Source: Pseudomonas sp. Bout1 (GTDB lineage: Bacteria; Pseudomonadota; Gammaproteobacteria; Pseudomonadales; Pseudomonadaceae). From it: a DNA stretch of 64,000 bases. The notes under the pieces were generated by a model. It had not been told where the DNA came from. It saw nothing but the letters and a program-made list of their open reading frames with translations, and did no database searches. The DNA lies in contig NZ_JAVIWK010000001.1 of NCBI RefSeq assembly GCF_034314165.1, forward strand, positions 1,069,001 through 1,133,000. The letters run 5' to 3'. A program made the translations under genes and the position numbers. Of this stretch, positions 36,786 through 46,882 are shown one piece after another. Each line of letters opens with the position of its first letter. Within the stretch, counting starts at the first letter, position 1.

Positions 36786-37904
36786 TTGATCGTCTTCCGT
36801 TATCTGTCCCGCGAAGTCCTGTTGACCCTGAGTGCCGTGAGTGCGGTATTGCTGGTCATCATCATGAGTGGTCGCTTCGTCAAATACCTCGCCCAGGCCG
36901 CCTCGGGTGCCCTGGATCCAGGCTCGCTGTTCCTGATCATGGGTTTTCGCCTGCCAGGCTTCCTGCAGCTGATCCTGCCACTGGGCCTGTTTCTCGGGAT
37001 CCTGTTGGCCTACGGCCGCTTGTACCTTGAAAGCGAAATGACCGTGCTGTCAGCCACCGGCATGAGCCAGCAGCGCCTGCTGGCCATGACCATGGTCCCC
37101 GCCACCGGTATCGCGCTGATCGTGGCCTGGTTGAGCCTGAGCCTGGCGCCCCAGGGTGCCTTGCAGTTCCAACTGGTGCTCAACAAACAGGACGCCATGA
37201 CCGAATTCGACACCCTGGAGCCAGGCCGCTTCCAGGCGCTCAACGACGGCACCCGGGTGACCTACACCGAGCAACTGTCGGATGACCGTGCCAACCTGGG
37301 CGGTGTGTTCATCTCCCAGAAAAACCTCGGCCAGAACCAGAAAGACCGTGGTATTTCCATACTGGTGGCCGACAGCGGGCGCCAGGAAGTGCGCCCGGAC
37401 GGCAGCCGCTACCTGATCCTGGAGAACGGTTATCGCTATGACGGCAGCCCCGGGCAGGCCGATTACCGCGCAATCAAGTACGACACTTATGGCGTGATGC
37501 TGGCCCGGCCGGACGTCAGCGACGAAGTGACCGACCGCGACGCGATCCCGACGCCCGACCTGATCGGCAGCAAGGAATTGCGCTCGATCGCCGAGCTGCA
37601 ATGGCGGATTTCCTTGCCGCTGCTGGTGTTTATCGTGACCTTGATGGCCGTGCCGCTGTCCCGGGTCAACCCACGCCAGGGCCGCTTCCTCAAGCTGTTG
37701 CCGGCGATCCTGCTGTATATGGCGTACCTGACCATCCTGATTTCCGCCCGTGGCTCCCTGGAGAAGGGCAAGCTGCCGCCGGCCCTCGGGTTGTGGTGGG
37801 TCCACGGGGTTTTCCTGGCGATTGGCCTGGGCCTGCTTTATTGGGAACCGTTGCGCTTGAAGATGCAGAGTCGTCGCAGCATGAAGGAGATGGCTCGTGG
37901 TTAA
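36786..37904 (+). CDS. lptF: LPS export ABC transporter permease LptF
   Basis: The 372-residue inner-membrane subunit of LptB2FG moves lipopolysaccharide out of the inner membrane toward the periplasmic bridge. It starts IVFRYLSREVLLTLSAVSA and has six helices with a periplasmic jelly-roll domain between helices 3 and 4. A TTG at 36786 is chosen as start because GGAG lies 8 bases upstream and family homology begins there; a GTG at 36777 overlaps that GGAG. Its end overlaps lptG by 8 bp. Confidence 0.93.
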   Translation: MIVFRYLSREVLLTLSAVSAVLLVIIMSGRFVKYLAQAASGALDPGSLFLIMGFRLPGFLQLILPLGLFLGILLAYGRLYLESEMTVLSATGMSQQRLLAMTMVPATGIALIVAWLSLSLAPQGALQFQLVLNKQDAMTEFDTLEPGRFQALNDGTRVTYTEQLSDDRANLGGVFISQKNLGQNQKDRGISILVADSGRQEVRPDGSRYLILENGYRYDGSPGQADYRAIKYDTYGVMLARPDVSDEVTDRDAIPTPDLIGSKELRSIAELQWRISLPLLVFIVTLMAVPLSRVNPRQGRFLKLLPAILLYMAYLTILISARGSLEKGKLPPALGLWWVHGVFLAIGLGLLYWEPLRLKMQSRRSMKEMARG

Positions 37905-38976
37905 GCTCGACCGCTACATTGGTAGCAGCGTCCTGGTCGCAATCCTTGCGGTACTGGGCATTATTCTGGGTTTGGCTTCGCTGTTCGCCTTCATTGATGA
38001 AGTCGGCAACGTCAGCGATACGTACACCGTTGCCGACGTTCTGAGCTACGTGGCGCTGACCGCACCCCGTCGTCTCTACGACATGATGCCGATGGCGGCG
38101 CTGATCGGCTGCCTGATCGGCCTGGGCAGCCTGGCCAGCAACAGCGAACTGACCATCATGCGCGCGGCGGGTGTTTCCATCGGCCGCATCGTGTGGGCGG
38201 TCATGAAGCCGATGCTGTTGCTGATGGTGGTCAGCGTGCTGATCGGTGAATACGTGGCGCCTCCCGCCGAATCCACGGCCCAGGCCAATCGTGCGCTGGC
38301 CCAGGGTTCGGGTGATGCGCAGAGCTCCAGGCATGGCCTGTGGCACCGTCAGGGTGAAGAATTTATCCACATCAACGCCGTGCAGCCGGGCGGCTTGTTG
38401 ATCGGTGTCACCCGTTATCATTTCGATAAGGAACGTCACCTGCTGTCGTCCAGCTTCGCCAAACGTGCGCAGTACGCCGACGAAAAGTGGCAACTGAGCG
38501 AAGTGAGTACCACCTATTTCCGCGATATCGGCAAGGGTGCGGCCTCCAGCACCGAAGTGATCAATGTGCCGACAGAGCCGTGGGATATTTCCCTCAAGCC
38601 TGAATTGCTGAACACGGTGGTGATGATTCCCGAAAGCCTGCCTATCTCCGGCCTGTGGGGTTATATCCATTACCTCAAGGACCAGGGCTTGAACAACGGT
38701 CGTTATTGGCTGGCGTTTTGGGTCAAGGTGTTGCAGCCGGTGGTGACTGCCGCGCTGGTGCTGATGGCGATCTCGTTCATCTTCGGCCCGCTGCGCTCCG
38801 TCACCCTCGGCCAGCGTGTGTTTACCGGCGTATTGGTGGGCTTCACGTTCCGTATTGCCCAGGACCTGCTGGGGCCGTCCAGCCTGGTATTCGGTTTCTC
38901 GCCGCTGTTTGCGGTGCTGGTACCGACCGGCATCTGCGCCGTGGCCGGCTTCTGGCTGTTGCGTCGGGCCGGTTGA
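37897..38976 (+). CDS. lptG: LPS export ABC transporter permease LptG
   Basis: This 359-residue partner of LptF has the same six-helix plus jelly-roll architecture, with SNSELTIMRAAGVSIGRIVW in the coupling-helix region. The start is GTG at 37897 with AAGGAG upstream, inside the end of lptF, so translation is coupled. An intrinsic terminator follows the stop. The two genes form a complete operon; lptB lies elsewhere. Confidence 0.94.
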   Translation: MVKLDRYIGSSVLVAILAVLGIILGLASLFAFIDEVGNVSDTYTVADVLSYVALTAPRRLYDMMPMAALIGCLIGLGSLASNSELTIMRAAGVSIGRIVWAVMKPMLLLMVVSVLIGEYVAPPAESTAQANRALAQGSGDAQSSRHGLWHRQGEEFIHINAVQPGGLLIGVTRYHFDKERHLLSSSFAKRAQYADEKWQLSEVSTTYFRDIGKGAASSTEVINVPTEPWDISLKPELLNTVVMIPESLPISGLWGYIHYLKDQGLNNGRYWLAFWVKVLQPVVTAALVLMAISFIFGPLRSVTLGQRVFTGVLVGFTFRIAQDLLGPSSLVFGFSPLFAVLVPTGICAVAGFWLLRRAG

Positions 38977-38989
38977 GCCCGCGCTTATG

Positions 38990-39030
38990 AACAAAAAATG
39001 CCCCGCTCGAACGAACGGGGCATTTTTGTT
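38990..39030 (+). terminator. Intrinsic terminator after lptG
   Basis: AAAAATGCCCCG and CGGGGCATTTTT form a 12-bp stem, followed by TTTTTGTT. It separates the lptFG unit from lepA. Confidence 0.92.
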
Positions 39031-39044
39031 CTTGGTCACCGTGG

Positions 39045-39074
39045 ATGACGTCTGGTCTGCGCATCAGGTACAAT
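39045..39074 (+). promoter_or_regulatory. Possible promoter of lepA
   Basis: ATGACG, an 18-bp spacer and TACAAT lie 55 bp upstream of lepA, just after the lptG terminator. The -35 match is only fair. Confidence 0.4.
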
Positions 39075-39128
39075 TCCCGGCTATTTTTCAGCGGGCAGTC
39101 TGCCTGCAGCCTTTTTGAGTGTTGATCC

Positions 39129-40928
39129 GTGAGTGATTTGAGTCATATCCGCAATTTCTCCATCATCGCCCACATTGACCATGGCAAGTCGACGCTGGCC
39201 GATCGATTCATCCAGATGTGCGGCGGCCTTGCCGAGCGTGAAATGGAAGCCCAGGTGCTGGACTCCATGGACCTCGAGCGCGAGCGCGGGATCACCATCA
39301 AGGCCCACAGCGTTACCCTGTACTACGCCGCCAAAGACGGTATCAAGTACCAGCTCAACTTCATTGACACCCCGGGCCACGTCGACTTCACCTATGAAGT
39401 CAGCCGTTCGCTGGCGGCCTGTGAAGGTGCGCTGCTGGTAGTGGACGCGGGCCAGGGCGTTGAAGCCCAGTCCGTCGCCAACTGCTACACCGCCATCGAG
39501 CAAGGCCTGGAAGTGATGCCGGTGCTGAACAAGATCGACCTGCCACAGGCCGATCCGGACCGCGTCAAGGAAGAGATCGAGAAGATCATCGGCATTGACG
39601 CCACCGACGCCGTCGAGTGCAGCGCCAAGACCGGCCTGGGCGTCGACGAAGTGCTCGAGCGCCTGGTCAAGACCATTCCAGCCCCCACCGGCAACTACGA
39701 AGATCCGCTGCAAGCGTTGATCATCGACTCCTGGTTCGACAACTACCTGGGCGTTGTATCCCTGGTACGCGTGCGCCACGGCCGTGTGAAGAAGGGCGAC
39801 AAGATCCTGGTCAAATCCACCGGCAAGATCCACCTGGTGGACAGCGTGGGTGTGTTCAACCCCAAGCACACCGCAACCGTTGATCTGAAAGCCGGTGAAG
39901 TGGGCTTCATCATCGCCGGTATCAAGGACATCCACGGTGCACCGGTGGGTGACACCCTGACCTTGAGCACCACCCCTGACGTCGACGTGCTGCCGGGCTT
40001 CAAACGCATCCAGCCGCAGGTGTACGCCGGCCTGTTCCCGGTCAGCTCCGACGACTTTGAGGATTTTCGCGAAGCCCTGCAGAAGCTGACCCTCAACGAC
40101 TCGTCGTTGCAGTACACCCCGGAAAGCTCCGACGCCCTGGGCTTCGGCTTCCGTTGCGGTTTCCTGGGCATGCTGCACATGGAAATCATCCAGGAGCGCC
40201 TCGAGCGCGAATACGACCTGGACCTGATCACCACCGCGCCAACCGTTATTTTTGAGCTGTTGCTGAAAACCGGTGAAACGATTTACGTCGACAACCCGTC
40301 CAAGCTTCCGGACCTGTCTTCCATCGAAGACATGCGCGAACCGATCGTGCGGGCCAATATTCTTGTGCCGCAGGAACACTTGGGTAACGTCATTACCCTG
40401 TGTGTTGAAAAGCGTGGTTTGCAACACGACATGCTGTTCCTCGGTACCCAGGTGCAAGTGACCTACGATTTGCCGATGAACGAAGTGGTCCTGGACTTCT
40501 TCGACCGTCTCAAATCCACCAGCCGCGGCTATGCTTCGCTGGATTATCATTTTGACCGTTACCAATCAGCTAATCTGGTGAAGCTGGATGTGCTGATCAA
40601 CGGTGACAAGGTCGATGCCCTGGCGCTGATCGTGCACAAGGACAACGCGCACTACAAAGGTCGCCAGTTGACCGAAAAGATGAAAGAACTGATTCCGCGC
40701 CAGATGTTCGACGTCGCGATCCAGGCCGCTATTGGCGGGCAGATCATTGCACGGACCTCCGTCAAGGCACTCAGAAAGAACGTACTGGCCAAATGCTATG
40801 GCGGCGACGTCAGCCGTAAGCGCAAGCTGCTCGAGAAGCAAAAGGCCGGTAAAAAACGCATGAAGCAAGTGGGCAACGTGGAAATTCCACAAGAAGCCTT
40901 CCTTGCGGTGCTCAGGTTGGATAGTTAG
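39129..40928 (+). CDS. lepA: Elongation factor 4 (LepA)
   Basis: The 599-residue translational GTPase has G1 [15 protein letters not shown], switch I with [10 protein letters not shown]3 DTPGHVDF and G4 NKIDLP, then EF-G-like domains and the LepA-specific C-terminal domain ([20 protein letters not shown]). It promotes back-translocation and aids ribosome assembly or stalled translation. The start is GTG at 39129. lepB follows after 5 bp, the usual lepA-lepB operon. Confidence 0.97.
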   Translation: MSDLSHIRNFSIIAHIDHGKSTLADRFIQMCGGLAEREMEAQVLDSMDLERERGITIKAHSVTLYYAAKDGIKYQLNFIDTPGHVDFTYEVSRSLAACEGALLVVDAGQGVEAQSVANCYTAIEQGLEVMPVLNKIDLPQADPDRVKEEIEKIIGIDATDAVECSAKTGLGVDEVLERLVKTIPAPTGNYEDPLQALIIDSWFDNYLGVVSLVRVRHGRVKKGDKILVKSTGKIHLVDSVGVFNPKHTATVDLKAGEVGFIIAGIKDIHGAPVGDTLTLSTTPDVDVLPGFKRIQPQVYAGLFPVSSDDFEDFREALQKLTLNDSSLQYTPESSDALGFGFRCGFLGMLHMEIIQERLEREYDLDLITTAPTVIFELLLKTGETIYVDNPSKLPDLSSIEDMREPIVRANILVPQEHLGNVITLCVEKRGLQHDMLFLGTQVQVTYDLPMNEVVLDFFDRLKSTSRGYASLDYHFDRYQSANLVKLDVLINGDKVDALALIVHKDNAHYKGRQLTEKMKELIPRQMFDVAIQAAIGGQIIARTSVKALRKNVLAKCYGGDVSRKRKLLEKQKAGKKRMKQVGNVEIPQEAFLAVLRLDS

Positions 40929-40933
40929 GTCCT

Positions 40934-41788
40934 ATGTCACTAAATTTCCCGCTGTTGCTGGTCATCGCCGTTGCCGTTTGCGGTCTGTTGGCGTTGCTCG
41001 ATCTGGTGTTCTTCGCCCCGCGTCGCCGGGCAGCCATCGCGTCCTATCAGGGCAGCGTCAGCCAGCCCGATGTGGCGGTGGTCGAGAAACTGAACAAAGA
41101 GCCGATGCTGGTTGAATACGGCAAATCGTTCTTCCCGGTGTTGTTCATCGTGCTGGTGCTGCGTTCGTTCCTGGTGGAACCGTTTCAGATCCCTTCGGGC
41201 TCTATGAAACCGACCCTGGACGTGGGCGACTTCATCCTGGTGAACAAGTTTTCCTACGGGATCCGCTTGCCGGTGATCGACAAGAAAGTCATCGAGATCG
41301 GTGACCCGCAGCGCGGCGATGTGATGGTGTTTCGCTACCCAAGCGACCCGAACGTCAACTATATCAAGCGTGTAGTGGGCCTGCCGGGCGACGTGATTCG
41401 TTACACCAGCGACAAGCGCCTGTTCGTCAATGGCGAGTCGGTGGCCGAAAAACTGATCGGTTCCGAGCCGAATACCCTGGGCAGCGCCGAGTTGTACCAG
41501 GAGAAACTCGGGGCGGTAGAGCACGAAATCCGCAAGGAAATGAGCCGCTACCGTTCGCCGCCCGATAACCAATGGACGGTGCCTGCCGGGCATTACTTCA
41601 TGATGGGCGACAACCGCGACAACTCCAATGACAGCCGCTACTGGGATGACCCCAATATTCCCAAAGAGCTGCTGGGCATGGTCCCCGACCAGAATATCGT
41701 CGGCAAGGCCTTCGCGGTCTGGATGAGTTGGCCGGAACCCAAGCTCAGTCACCTGCCGAATTTCTCGCGGGTGGGGCTGATCAAGTAA
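40934..41788 (+). CDS. lepB: Signal peptidase I
   Basis: The 284-residue inner-membrane protease removes signal peptides from exported proteins. Two N-terminal helices (about 5-28 and 66-80) precede the catalytic part. Ser90 lies in IPSGSMKPT and Lys145 in NYIKRVVGLPGD, the Ser/Lys dyad, and box E is MMGDNRDNSNDSR. It follows lepA closely and precedes rnc, the standard gamma-proteobacterial order. Confidence 0.97.
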   Translation: MSLNFPLLLVIAVAVCGLLALLDLVFFAPRRRAAIASYQGSVSQPDVAVVEKLNKEPMLVEYGKSFFPVLFIVLVLRSFLVEPFQIPSGSMKPTLDVGDFILVNKFSYGIRLPVIDKKVIEIGDPQRGDVMVFRYPSDPNVNYIKRVVGLPGDVIRYTSDKRLFVNGESVAEKLIGSEPNTLGSAELYQEKLGAVEHEIRKEMSRYRSPPDNQWTVPAGHYFMMGDNRDNSNDSRYWDDPNIPKELLGMVPDQNIVGKAFAVWMSWPEPKLSHLPNFSRVGLIK

Positions 41789-41794
41789 TCCATG

Positions 41795-41816
41795 CGGCGC
41801 TGTGAACACAGCGCCG
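41795..41816 (+). promoter_or_regulatory. Perfect hairpin between lepB and rnc
   Basis: CGGCGCTGTG and CACAGCGCCG are complementary 10-bp arms with only two bases between. No T-run follows closely. It may be an attenuator, or a processing site for RNase III autoregulation as in the E. coli rnc leader; both are inferred. Confidence 0.55.
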
Positions 41817-41937
41817 AATGCTTTTCTGGGGCTTGGACAAACCGTCCGGCACCCTGCAGCAATCGCCAGGATTTGAATTTGAACACAGCGTTAATCGTCG
41901 CAGGCCACCGGTGCCTCGAACTGAATGTGGGTAAACC

Positions 41938-42627
41938 GTGAGCGTTTCTCTAAGCCGTCTCGAGCGTCAGCTCGGCTATACCTTCAAGGATCAGGAATTG
42001 ATGATCCTTGCCCTCACACACCGCAGTTTTGCCGGGCGTAACAACGAGCGCCTGGAATTCCTCGGTGATGCCATCCTCAACTTCGTGGCCGGTGAAGCCC
42101 TGTTCACGCGCTTCCCGCTGGCCCGCGAAGGCCAGTTGTCGCGCCTGCGTGCGCGGCTGGTAAAAGGCGAGACCCTGGCGGTACTGGCCCGTGGTTTCGA
42201 CCTGGGTGATTACCTGCGCCTGGGCTCTGGCGAGTTGAAGAGCGGCGGTTTCCGTCGCGAGTCGATCCTGGCCGACGCCCTTGAGGCACTGATCGGCGCG
42301 ATCTACCTCGATGCGGGCATGGAAGCGGCCAAAGAGCGCGTCGTCGCCTGGCTGTCGACCGAGATTGAAAGCCTGACGCTGGTAGACACCAACAAAGATC
42401 CGAAGACCCGCCTGCAGGAATTCCTGCAGTCCCGTGGTTGCGACCTGCCGCGTTACGAAGTGGTGGATATCCAGGGTGAGCCGCATTGCCGAGTGTTCTT
42501 CGTCGAATGTGAAATCACCTTACTGAATGAAAAAAGCCGAGGTCAGGGTGTGAGCCGTCGTATTGCCGAACAGGTAGCGGCCGCTGCAGCACTGATTGCC
42601 CTGGGCGTGGAGAATGGCCATGACTGA
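41938..42627 (+). CDS. rnc: Ribonuclease III
   Basis: The 229-residue double-strand-specific endoribonuclease processes rRNA and many mRNAs. The catalytic domain has the signature [11 protein letters not shown] with metal-binding acidic residues, and the C-terminal dsRNA-binding domain begins [14 protein letters not shown] and ends [11 protein letters not shown]. The start is GTG at 41938. Its 3' end overlaps era by 8 bp. A hairpin lies about 120 bp upstream in the leader. Confidence 0.97.
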   Translation: MSVSLSRLERQLGYTFKDQELMILALTHRSFAGRNNERLEFLGDAILNFVAGEALFTRFPLAREGQLSRLRARLVKGETLAVLARGFDLGDYLRLGSGELKSGGFRRESILADALEALIGAIYLDAGMEAAKERVVAWLSTEIESLTLVDTNKDPKTRLQEFLQSRGCDLPRYEVVDIQGEPHCRVFFVECEITLLNEKSRGQGVSRRIAEQVAAAAALIALGVENGHD

Positions 42628-43522
42628 TTCAACCGCAACTCGCTGTGGCTATGTTGCCATCGTCGGCCGTCCGAACGTGGGCAAGTCCACGTTGCTGAAC
42701 CATATCCTGGGACAGAAGCTGGCGATCACCTCGCGCAAGCCCCAGACCACCCGCCACAACATGCTGGGCATCAAGACCGAAGGCGCCGTTCAGGCGGTGT
42801 ACGTCGATACCCCGGGCATGCACAAGGGCGGCGAAAAGGCGCTTAACCGCTACATGAACAAAACCGCTTCGGCGGCGTTGAAAGACGTCGACGTGGTGAT
42901 CTTCGTGGTCGACCGCACCAAGTGGACCGACGAAGACCAGATGGTTCTGGAGCGTGTGCAGTACGTCACCGGCCCGTTGATCGTCGCGTTGAACAAAACC
43001 GACCGCATCGAAGACAAGGCCGAGCTGATGCCGCACCTGAGCTGGCTGCAGGAACAACTGCCGAACGCCCAGATCATGCCGATCTCGGCCCAGCACGGGC
43101 ACAACCTCGAAGCGCTGGAACGCGTGATCGCCGGCTACCTGCCGGAGAACGAGCACTTCTTCCCGGAAGACCAGATCACCGACCGCAGCAGCCGTTTCCT
43201 TGCCGCCGAACTGGTACGCGAGAAAATCATGCGCCAGATGGGCGCCGAGCTGCCGTACCAGATCACCGTCGAAATCGAAGAGTTCAAGCAGCAGGGCAAG
43301 ACCCTGCACATCCACGCGCTGATCCTGGTCGAGCGTGACGGCCAGAAGAAAATCATCATTGGCGACAAGGGCGAGCGCATCAAGCGCATCGGCACCGAGG
43401 CGCGCAAGGACATGGAATTGCTGTTTGATTCCAAGATCATGCTCAACCTGTGGGTGAAGGTTAAGGGTGGCTGGTCTGATGATGAGCGCGCATTGCGTTC
43501 GTTGGGTTACGGCGACCTCTAA
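42620..43522 (+). CDS. era: GTPase Era
   Basis: This 300-residue essential GTPase takes part in 16S rRNA maturation and 30S assembly. G1 is [13 protein letters not shown]3 DTPGMHKG and G4 NKTD. The C-terminal KH domain contains [20 protein letters not shown]. The ATG at 42620 lies inside the end of rnc (8-bp overlap), so translation is coupled. A long composite repeat follows before recO, unlike the tight era-recO spacing of many relatives. Confidence 0.97.
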   Translation: MTDSTATRCGYVAIVGRPNVGKSTLLNHILGQKLAITSRKPQTTRHNMLGIKTEGAVQAVYVDTPGMHKGGEKALNRYMNKTASAALKDVDVVIFVVDRTKWTDEDQMVLERVQYVTGPLIVALNKTDRIEDKAELMPHLSWLQEQLPNAQIMPISAQHGHNLEALERVIAGYLPENEHFFPEDQITDRSSRFLAAELVREKIMRQMGAELPYQITVEIEEFKQQGKTLHIHALILVERDGQKKIIIGDKGERIKRIGTEARKDMELLFDSKIMLNLWVKVKGGWSDDERALRSLGYGDL

Positions 43523-43540
43523 ACAACACCGCAGGATAAA

Positions 43541-43744
43541 ATGTGGGAGCGGGCTTGTTGTGGCAAAGGGGCTTGTTGTGGCGAGGTAGCTTGCTGTGGC
43601 GAGGGAGCTTGCTCCCGCTGGGGCGCGAAGCGCCCCCAATCCAGTCGCCTGGGCCCATCAGCTAAAACACGGTGCCTGGTTTCAGGGCTGCTTCGCAGCC
43701 CAGCGGGAGCAAGCTCCCTCGCCACAGCAAGCCCCCTCGCCACA
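43541..43744. repeat. Large composite palindromic repeat array
   Basis: Several degenerate left arms (GTGGGAGCGGGCTTGTTGTGG, then GGCGAGGTAGCTTGCTGTGG) lead into a strong arm GTGGCGAGGGAGCTTGCTCC that pairs with GGAGCAAGCTCCCTCGCCAC at 43707-43726. Inner GGGCGCGAAGCGCCC and GGGCTGCTTCGCAGCCC hairpins lie between. It fills most of the 268-bp gap between era and recO. Confidence 0.85.
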
Positions 43745-43790
43745 AATGCGCTTTGTCACATAGGCTTCTCTTTAGAGACTCTTACATCCC

Positions 43791-44480
43791 ATGTCTCAAA
43801 CCCCACCCACCGGCCAACCCGCCTACGTCTTGCACAGCCGCGCCTACCGCGAGACCAGCGCCCTGGTGGATTTCCTTACGCCCCAAGGCCGCTTGCGCGC
43901 CGTCTTGCGCAGCGCTCGCGGCAAGGCCGGCAGCCTGGCCCGACCTTTCGTGGCCCTGGAAGTGGAGTTTCGCGGACGCGGCGAGTTGAAGAACGTGGGC
44001 CGCATGGAAGCCGCCGGTGCCTCCAACTGGCTCAACGGTGAGGCGCTGTTCAGTGGCCTCTACCTCAACGAATTACTGATCCGCCTGCTCCCCGCCGAAG
44101 ACCCTCACCCCGGCGTCTTCGACCACTACGCCGCCACCTTGCTCGCCCTCGCCGAAGGCCGCCCTTTGGAGCCGCTGCTGCGCGCGTTCGAATGGCGCCT
44201 GCTGGATGACTTGGGCTACGGCTTTGAACTGAGCCAGGACCTGCACGGCGACCCCATCGCCGCCGACGGTATGTACCGCCTGCAAGTCGACGCGGGCCTG
44301 GAGCGGGTCTACCTGCTGCAACCCGGCCTGTTCCAAGGCACCGAATTGCTCGCCATGAGCGAAGCCGACTGGACCGCCCCCGGTGCCTTGTCCGCCGCCA
44401 AGCGCCTGATGCGCCAGGCCCTGGCCGTGCATTTGGGCGGTCGGCCATTGGTCAGCCGCGAGTTGTTTCGAAAGCCCTGA
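43791..44480 (+). CDS. recO: DNA repair protein RecO
   Basis: The 229-residue recombination mediator of the RecFOR pathway helps load RecA on SSB-covered DNA. It has the N-terminal OB fold ([33 protein letters not shown]) and a helical C-terminal domain ([19 protein letters not shown]). pdxJ follows after 52 bp. The position after rnc-era matches other gamma-proteobacteria. The gene ends with SRELFRKP. Confidence 0.94.
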   Translation: MSQTPPTGQPAYVLHSRAYRETSALVDFLTPQGRLRAVLRSARGKAGSLARPFVALEVEFRGRGELKNVGRMEAAGASNWLNGEALFSGLYLNELLIRLLPAEDPHPGVFDHYAATLLALAEGRPLEPLLRAFEWRLLDDLGYGFELSQDLHGDPIAADGMYRLQVDAGLERVYLLQPGLFQGTELLAMSEADWTAPGALSAAKRLMRQALAVHLGGRPLVSRELFRKP

Positions 44481-44532
44481 CATCCCCGTGTATGCTGTGC
44501 AGCGATTCCTTCCCTCTTCAGGAGCGCTTTTC

Positions 44533-45276
44533 GTGACCACCAGCAATCGCATTCTTCTCGGCGTGAACATCGACCACGTAGCCACCCTGCGCCAGGCCCG
44601 GGGCACCCGTTACCCAGACCCGGTCAAGGCTGCGCTGGACGCCGAAGAAGCGGGCGCCGACGGCATCACCGTGCACCTGCGCGAAGACCGCCGCCACATC
44701 CAGGAGCGCGACGTGCTGCTGCTCAAGGACGTGCTGCAAACCCGCATGAACTTCGAAATGGGCGTCACCGAGGAAATGATGGCGTTCGCCGAGCGTATTC
44801 GCCCGGCGCATATCTGCCTGGTGCCGGAAACCCGCCAGGAACTGACCACCGAAGGCGGCCTCGATGTGGCCGGCCAGGAAGCACGGATCAAGGCCGCCGT
44901 GGAGCGCCTGTCGAAGATCGGCAGCGAAGTCTCGCTGTTCATCGACGCCGACGAGCGCCAGATCGAAGCTTCGCGCCGTGTCGGCGCCCCGGCCATCGAA
45001 CTGCACACCGGCCGGTACGCCGATGCCACCACGCCGACCGAAGTGGCTGATGAATTGCAGCGCATCATCGACGGCGTCAACTGCGGCCTGGGCGAAGGCT
45101 TGATCGTCAACGCCGGCCACGGCCTGCATTACCACAACGTCGAAGCGGTGGCCGCGATCAAGGGCATCAACGAACTGAACATCGGCCATGCGCTGGTGGC
45201 GCACGCGCTGTTCGTCGGGTTTAAAGGCGCCGTCGCCGAGATGAAAGCCCTGATTCTGGCCGCCGCCAAGGCCTGA
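44533..45276 (+). CDS. pdxJ: Pyridoxine 5'-phosphate synthase
   Basis: The 247-residue TIM-barrel enzyme closes the ring of vitamin B6 from 1-deoxyxylulose 5-phosphate and 3-amino-2-oxopropyl phosphate. Motifs include [28 protein letters not shown] and the C-terminal [15 protein letters not shown]. The GTG at 44533 is chosen for its AGGAGCG ribosome-binding site and because family homology starts at [11 protein letters not shown]. It is in one operon with recO. Confidence 0.96.
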   Translation: MTTSNRILLGVNIDHVATLRQARGTRYPDPVKAALDAEEAGADGITVHLREDRRHIQERDVLLLKDVLQTRMNFEMGVTEEMMAFAERIRPAHICLVPETRQELTTEGGLDVAGQEARIKAAVERLSKIGSEVSLFIDADERQIEASRRVGAPAIELHTGRYADATTPTEVADELQRIIDGVNCGLGEGLIVNAGHGLHYHNVEAVAAIKGINELNIGHALVAHALFVGFKGAVAEMKALILAAAKA

Positions 45277-45302
45277 AGTAACGAAGATCCAATGTGTGAC
45301 TT

Positions 45303-45412
45303 GTGTGGGAGCCGGGCTTGCCCGCGATGGCATCACCTCGGTATTTCAGTTGCACCGAGGTGGTGCCATCGCGGGCAAGCCAGCTCCCACACTAAGGCCG
45401 CTCCCACATGTG
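45303..45412. repeat. REP/REPIN element plus extra partial arm
   Basis: Arms GTGTGGGAGCCGGGCTTGCC and GGCAAGCCAGCTCCCACAC, with a centre that itself pairs (GATGGCATCACCTCGGT against ACCGAGGTGGTGCCATC). A partial arm GGCCGCTCCCACATGTGG follows. It lies between pdxJ and cumA. Confidence 0.88.
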
Positions 45413-45502
45413 GCAATGCGAACCCTTACTGTTTAGGTGATGCCGGTGTATGGTATCTGCCCTTTGCGGGGCTCGGACCCGCGGCAGATACGTGAGGTTG
45501 TT

Positions 45503-46882
45503 GTGTCCCAATCGTTTTCCCGTCGACAAATCCTGGGTGGTCTGGCCGGTCTCGCCGTAGTGGGCGTCGGCGCCGGTGGCGCTTACCGCTACTGGTTGGG
45601 CAAGGTCGCCGAGGCCGAGGCGGGGCACGATTACGAGTTGATCGCCGCGCCTTTGGACGTGGAATTGGTGCCGGGGCACAAGACCGAGGCTTGGGCGTTC
45701 GGCCCTTCTGCGCCGGGCACCGAGCTGCGGGTGCGCCAGGGTGAATGGCTGCGGGTGCGCTTTATCAACCACCTGCCGGTGGCCACGACCATCCACTGGC
45801 ACGGCATTCGCCTGCCACTGGAAATGGACGGTGTGCCGTACGTCTCGCAACTGCCGGTACTGCCGGGCGAATACTTCGACTACAAATTCCGCGTGCCCGA
45901 TGCCGGCAGCTACTGGTATCACCCGCACGTGAACAGCAGCGAAGAACTGGGCCGTGGCCTGGTGGGCCCGCTGATCATCGAAGAGCGCGAACCCACCGGT
46001 TTCAAACACGAACGCACCCTGAGCCTGAAAAGCTGGCACGTGGACGAAGAGGGCGCCTTTGTCGCCTTCAGCATTCCCCGCGAAGCGGCCCGTGGCGGCA
46101 CTGCCGGACGCCTGTCGACCATCAATGGCGTGTCCCAGGCGGTGATCGATTTACCGGCCGGGCAAATCACCCGCGTGCGCCTGCTCAACCTTGATAACAC
46201 CCTGACGTATCGCATCAACATCCCCGACGTTGAAGCGCAGATCTATGCCCTGGACGGTAATCCCATCGAGCCACGCCCGTTGGGCAAGGAATACTGGCTG
46301 GGCCCCGGTATGCGCATCTGCCTGGCGATCAAGGCGCCGCCGGCTGGCGAAGAGTTGTCGATCCGCAACGGCCCGGTACGCCTGGGCACCTTCCGTTCGG
46401 TCGCCAGCACCGATGCGCCCACCGAGTGGCCGCCTGCGCTGCCCGCCAACCCGATTGCCGAGCCGGACCTGGCCAATGCCGAGAAACTCAACTTCAATTT
46501 CGAATGGGTTGGCTCGGTCTCGGTGAACGTGGACAATAAGCCGCCGAGCCTGTGGCAGATCAACGGCCAGGCCTGGGACATCACCGACAAGACCTGCGCC
46601 GACCGCCCGATTGCCAAGCTTGAAAAGGGCAAGAGCTACATTTTCGAATTGAAGAACATGACCCAGTACCAACACCCGATCCACCTGCACGGCATGAGTT
46701 TCAAGGTCATCGCCTCAAACCGTCACAAGGTGATTCCGTACTTCACCGACACCTACCTGCTGGGCAAGAACGAGCGTGCCCGCGTGGCGCTGGTGGCGGA
46801 TAACCCGGGTGTCTGGATGTTCCACTGCCATGTGATCGACCACATGGAAACCGGCCTGATGGCCGCCATCGAGGTGGCGTGA
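45503..46882 (+). CDS. cumA: Tat-exported multicopper oxidase CumA
   Basis: This 459-residue periplasmic multicopper oxidase has a twin-arginine signal (SFSRRQILGGLAGLAVVG). The four copper motifs are HWHG, YWYHPH, HPIHLHG and HCHVIDHMETG, including the type-1 Met ligand. It matches CumA of P. putida, first linked to Mn(II) oxidation, though later work assigned most of that activity to other oxidases. The GTG at 45503 has GAGG upstream and begins right before the Tat motif. It is translationally coupled to tadA, as in the described cumA-cumB pair. Confidence 0.93.
   Translation: MSQSFSRRQILGGLAGLAVVGVGAGGAYRYWLGKVAEAEAGHDYELIAAPLDVELVPGHKTEAWAFGPSAPGTELRVRQGEWLRVRFINHLPVATTIHWHGIRLPLEMDGVPYVSQLPVLPGEYFDYKFRVPDAGSYWYHPHVNSSEELGRGLVGPLIIEEREPTGFKHERTLSLKSWHVDEEGAFVAFSIPREAARGGTAGRLSTINGVSQAVIDLPAGQITRVRLLNLDNTLTYRINIPDVEAQIYALDGNPIEPRPLGKEYWLGPGMRICLAIKAPPAGEELSIRNGPVRLGTFRSVASTDAPTEWPPALPANPIAEPDLANAEKLNFNFEWVGSVSVNVDNKPPSLWQINGQAWDITDKTCADRPIAKLEKGKSYIFELKNMTQYQHPIHLHGMSFKVIASNRHKVIPYFTDTYLLGKNERARVALVADNPGVWMFHCHVIDHMETGLMAAIEVA

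Noticed and set aside
39081..40565. A 494-codon open frame antisense to lepA
   Set aside because: Shadow of an essential conserved gene. Composition is typical of antisense GC-rich frames.
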